Positions 62,171 to 64,000 of a DNA stretch of 64,000 nt are shown piece after piece; position 1 is the first letter of the stretch; each line of letters opens with the position of its first letter. The translations under genes and the position numbers were made by a program. The notes below the pieces were generated by a model. It had not been told where the DNA came from, made no database searches, and saw only the letters and a list, made by a program, of their open reading frames with translations. Location of the stretch: contig NW_027480492.1 of the NCBI RefSeq assembly GCF_051401765.1, positions 992,001-1,056,000 on the forward strand, given 5' to 3'. This DNA is from Calliopsis andreniformis. Taxonomy: Eukaryota > Arthropoda > Insecta > Hymenoptera > Andrenidae.

Positions 62171-64000
62171 ATGTTCAATCCGCAATACCCAATCCTCAAT
62201 CGTCAATCCTCATTCCCCAATCCTCAATCTTCAATCCTCAACGCTCAATCCTCAATCCTCAATCCTCAATACTCAATCCTCAATCTTCAATCCTCAATCC
62301 TCAATCCTCAATCCTCAATCCTCAATCTTCAATCCTCAGTACTCAATCTGCAATCTTCAATCCTCAATCCTCAATCCTCAATACTCATTCTTCAATACTC
62401 AATACCCAATACTCAATCATCAATCCTCAATCCTCAATCCTCAATCCTCGATTCTCAATCCTCAATCCTCAATCCTCAGACCATAAACATCAATATTCAA
62501 CCCTCGGTCCTCGTCCTCATTCCACAACCCTCAATCCTCAATCCTCAATCTTCAATCATCAATATTCAATATTCAATCCTCAATCCTCAAAACTCAATCC
62601 TCAATCCTCAATCCTCAATCCTCAATCTTTAATCCTCAATCCTCAATACTCAATCCTCGATCCTAAATCTTCAACCCTCAATACTCAATCTTCAATCCTC
62701 AATCCTCAATCCTCAATGCTCAATCCTCAATCCTCAATCCTCAATCCTCAATCTTCAATCCTCAATACTCAATTTTCAATCCTCAATCCTCAATCCTCAA
62801 TCCTCATTCTACAATCCTCAACACCCAATCCTCAATCTTCAATCCTCAATCCTCAATCCTCAATTCTCAACCCTCAATCCTCAATCCTCAGACCTCAAAC
62901 ATCAATACTCAGCCTTCAGTCCTCGTCCTCAATCCATAACCCTCAATCCTCGATCCTCAATCTTCAATCATCAATATTCAATCTTCAATCCTCAATCCTC
63001 AATACTCAATGTTCAATCCTCAATACGCAATCCTCAATCATCAATCCTCAATCCTCAATCCTCAATCCTCAATCCTCAATCCTCAATCCTCAGTCCTCAA
63101 TCCTCAATCCTTATTCCTCAATCCTGAATCCTCAATCTCCAGCCCTCAGTCCTCAACAATCAGTTGTCAGTCCTCAATCCTCAGTAGAATATCCTCAATT
63201 CACAGGTTTCAATACTCAATACTCAACCTGCAATCTTCAAATCTCTATCCACAAACATCTATTCTCATCACTCATCCCTCAACACTCAGTCCCCAATCCA
63301 CAATCTTCAATCCTCAATCCTCAATCCTCAATCCTCAATCCTTAATCTTCAATCCTCAATACTCAATCTTCAATCCTCAATACTTAATCCTCGGTCCTCA
63401 CTCCTCAATCGTCAATCTCCAATCGTGAATACTCAATCTTCAATCCTCAATCCTCAATCCTCAATCCTCAATCCTCAATTCTCATTCTTCAATCCTCAAT
63501 ACCCAATCCTCAATCTTCAAATCTCAATCCTCAATCCTCAATTCTCAACCCTCAATCGTCAGTCCTCAGTCCTCAAACCTCAATCCTCAAACCTCAGCCC
63601 TCATCCTACATCCTCAATCCTCAATCCTCAATCCTCAATACCCAACCATCAATCCTCAATTCTCAATACTCAATAGAATATCCTGAATTTTCAGGATTCA
63701 ATACACAAACCTCAACCCTCAACCCTCAGCCCTCATCCTCAATCCCCAATCCTCAATCCTCAATCCTCAATATTCAACCTTCTATACTCAATCTTCAATA
63801 CACAATCCTCAATCCTCAATCCTCAATCCTCAATCCTCAATCTTCAATCCCCAATACTCAATCTTCAATAATCAATCCTCAGCTCTCAATCCTCAATACT
63901 CAATCCTCAATCGTCAATCCTCACTCCTCAATCCTCAATCTTCAATCCTCAATCCTCAATTTTCAATCCTCAATCCTCAATCCTCAATCCTCATTCTACA
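62171..64000 (+). repeat. Region VIII higher-order repeat, copy 4 (cut by window end)
   Basis: Class C-prime at 63182 and class B at 63671. It matches the second copy at 8531 bp through at least 63676. At the 642-bp spacing seen in the other copies, the next class A cassette would start near 64313, outside the window. Confidence 0.85.

Larger units (their letters stand above)
1..64000 (+). repeat. 64-kb heptanucleotide satellite array, consensus CAATCCT
   Basis: The whole window is head-to-tail copies of a 7-bp unit, CAATCCT on this strand and AGGATTG on the other. The orientation never flips, and no non-repetitive sequence enters at either edge, so the array continues beyond both ends. Uninterrupted canonical runs are short: the longest I found is 11 units at 11017-11093. 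Most variants differ by one base, commonly CAATACT, CAATCTT, CAATTCT, CAACCCT, CAGTCCT, CAATCGT, CAATCAT, CAATCCC, CAAACCT, CATTCCT, CTATCCT and TAATCCT. The first two bases (CA) look least variable. The canonical unit has no G, so the + strand is extremely G-poor and the - strand C-poor. No gene, RNA gene or mobile element is recognisable anywhere inside it. Confidence 0.98.

Noticed and set aside
1..64000. CRISPR array
   Set aside because: No identical 24-48-bp repeats separated by unique spacers. Repetition is continuous at 7 bp and the long repeats are kilobase-scale duplications.
1..64000. Telomere repeat tract
   Set aside because: The unit AGGATTG is not a telomere repeat I recognise, the array is highly degenerate, and it has HORs typical of satellites. 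A telomere-like G-strand bias remains, noted as a finding.

Overview
The whole 64 kb window is one uninterrupted, uniformly oriented tandem array of a 7-bp unit. On the + strand the canonical unit is CAATCCT (AGGATTG on the - strand), about 9,100 units in all. I found no credible protein gene, tRNA, rRNA, CRISPR array, transposon or non-repetitive flank. Almost every base can be read in a 7-bp register. Most units are CAATCCT or a one-base variant (CAATACT, CAATCTT, CAATTCT, CAACCCT, CAGTCCT, CAATCGT, CAATCCC, CAAACCT, CATTCCT). Rare 6-bp units shift the register. The array is therefore degenerate at the heptamer level, but its variant units form long, recognisable 'words' that recur as higher-order repeats (HORs).

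The organism cannot be named because no taxon-informative gene is present. A degenerate array of this size with nested HORs most resembles a eukaryotic satellite (heterochromatic, pericentromeric, subtelomeric or sex-chromosomal). Heptanucleotide short tandem repeats are also known in bacteria, notably filamentous cyanobacteria, but I know of none near this length there. This is inference only.

Layout. (I) 1-12253: older mosaic with dispersed duplications at offsets of 7042 and 9816 bp and local tandem duplications of about 691 and 790-845 bp. (II) 12254-16695: 1886-bp tandem, 1.9 copies, running into a lone relative of the later 2.26-kb unit. (III) 16696-22764: mosaic ending in a 1405-bp tandem pair. 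(IV) 21470-29361: 2940-bp tandem, 2.7 copies. (V) 25124-38847: two head-to-tail copies of a 6862-bp block that overlaps IV and VI. (VI) 36746-44400: 2262/2262/2255-bp tandem, about 3.4 copies. (VII) 44401-48717: recapitulates material from 17.4-21.0 kb about 27.3-27.5 kb downstream. (VIII) 48718-64000: a 4.2-4.9-kb HOR, three copies plus a partial fourth, with a 1117-bp tandem duplication nested in the second.

The most interesting structure is a set of landmark cassettes, roughly one per 1.1 kb, about 55 in all. Each begins with CAATAGA then ATATCCT. Three classes (A, C and C-prime) are each exactly 17 heptamers (119 bp) long and align unit by unit despite strong divergence. A fourth class (B) carries a perfect 8-bp-arm inverted repeat, ATCCTGAATTTTCAGGAT, intact in 14 of 16 copies.

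The many long forward open reading frames are a mathematical consequence of the unit. Seven is 1 modulo 3, so all three forward frames read the same cyclic heptapeptide (I-L-N-P-Q-S-S), while all three reverse frames meet TGA every 21 bp. ATGs come from CAATGTT and CAATGCT variants and stops from variants such as TAATCCT and CAATAGA. I do not annotate these frames as genes.
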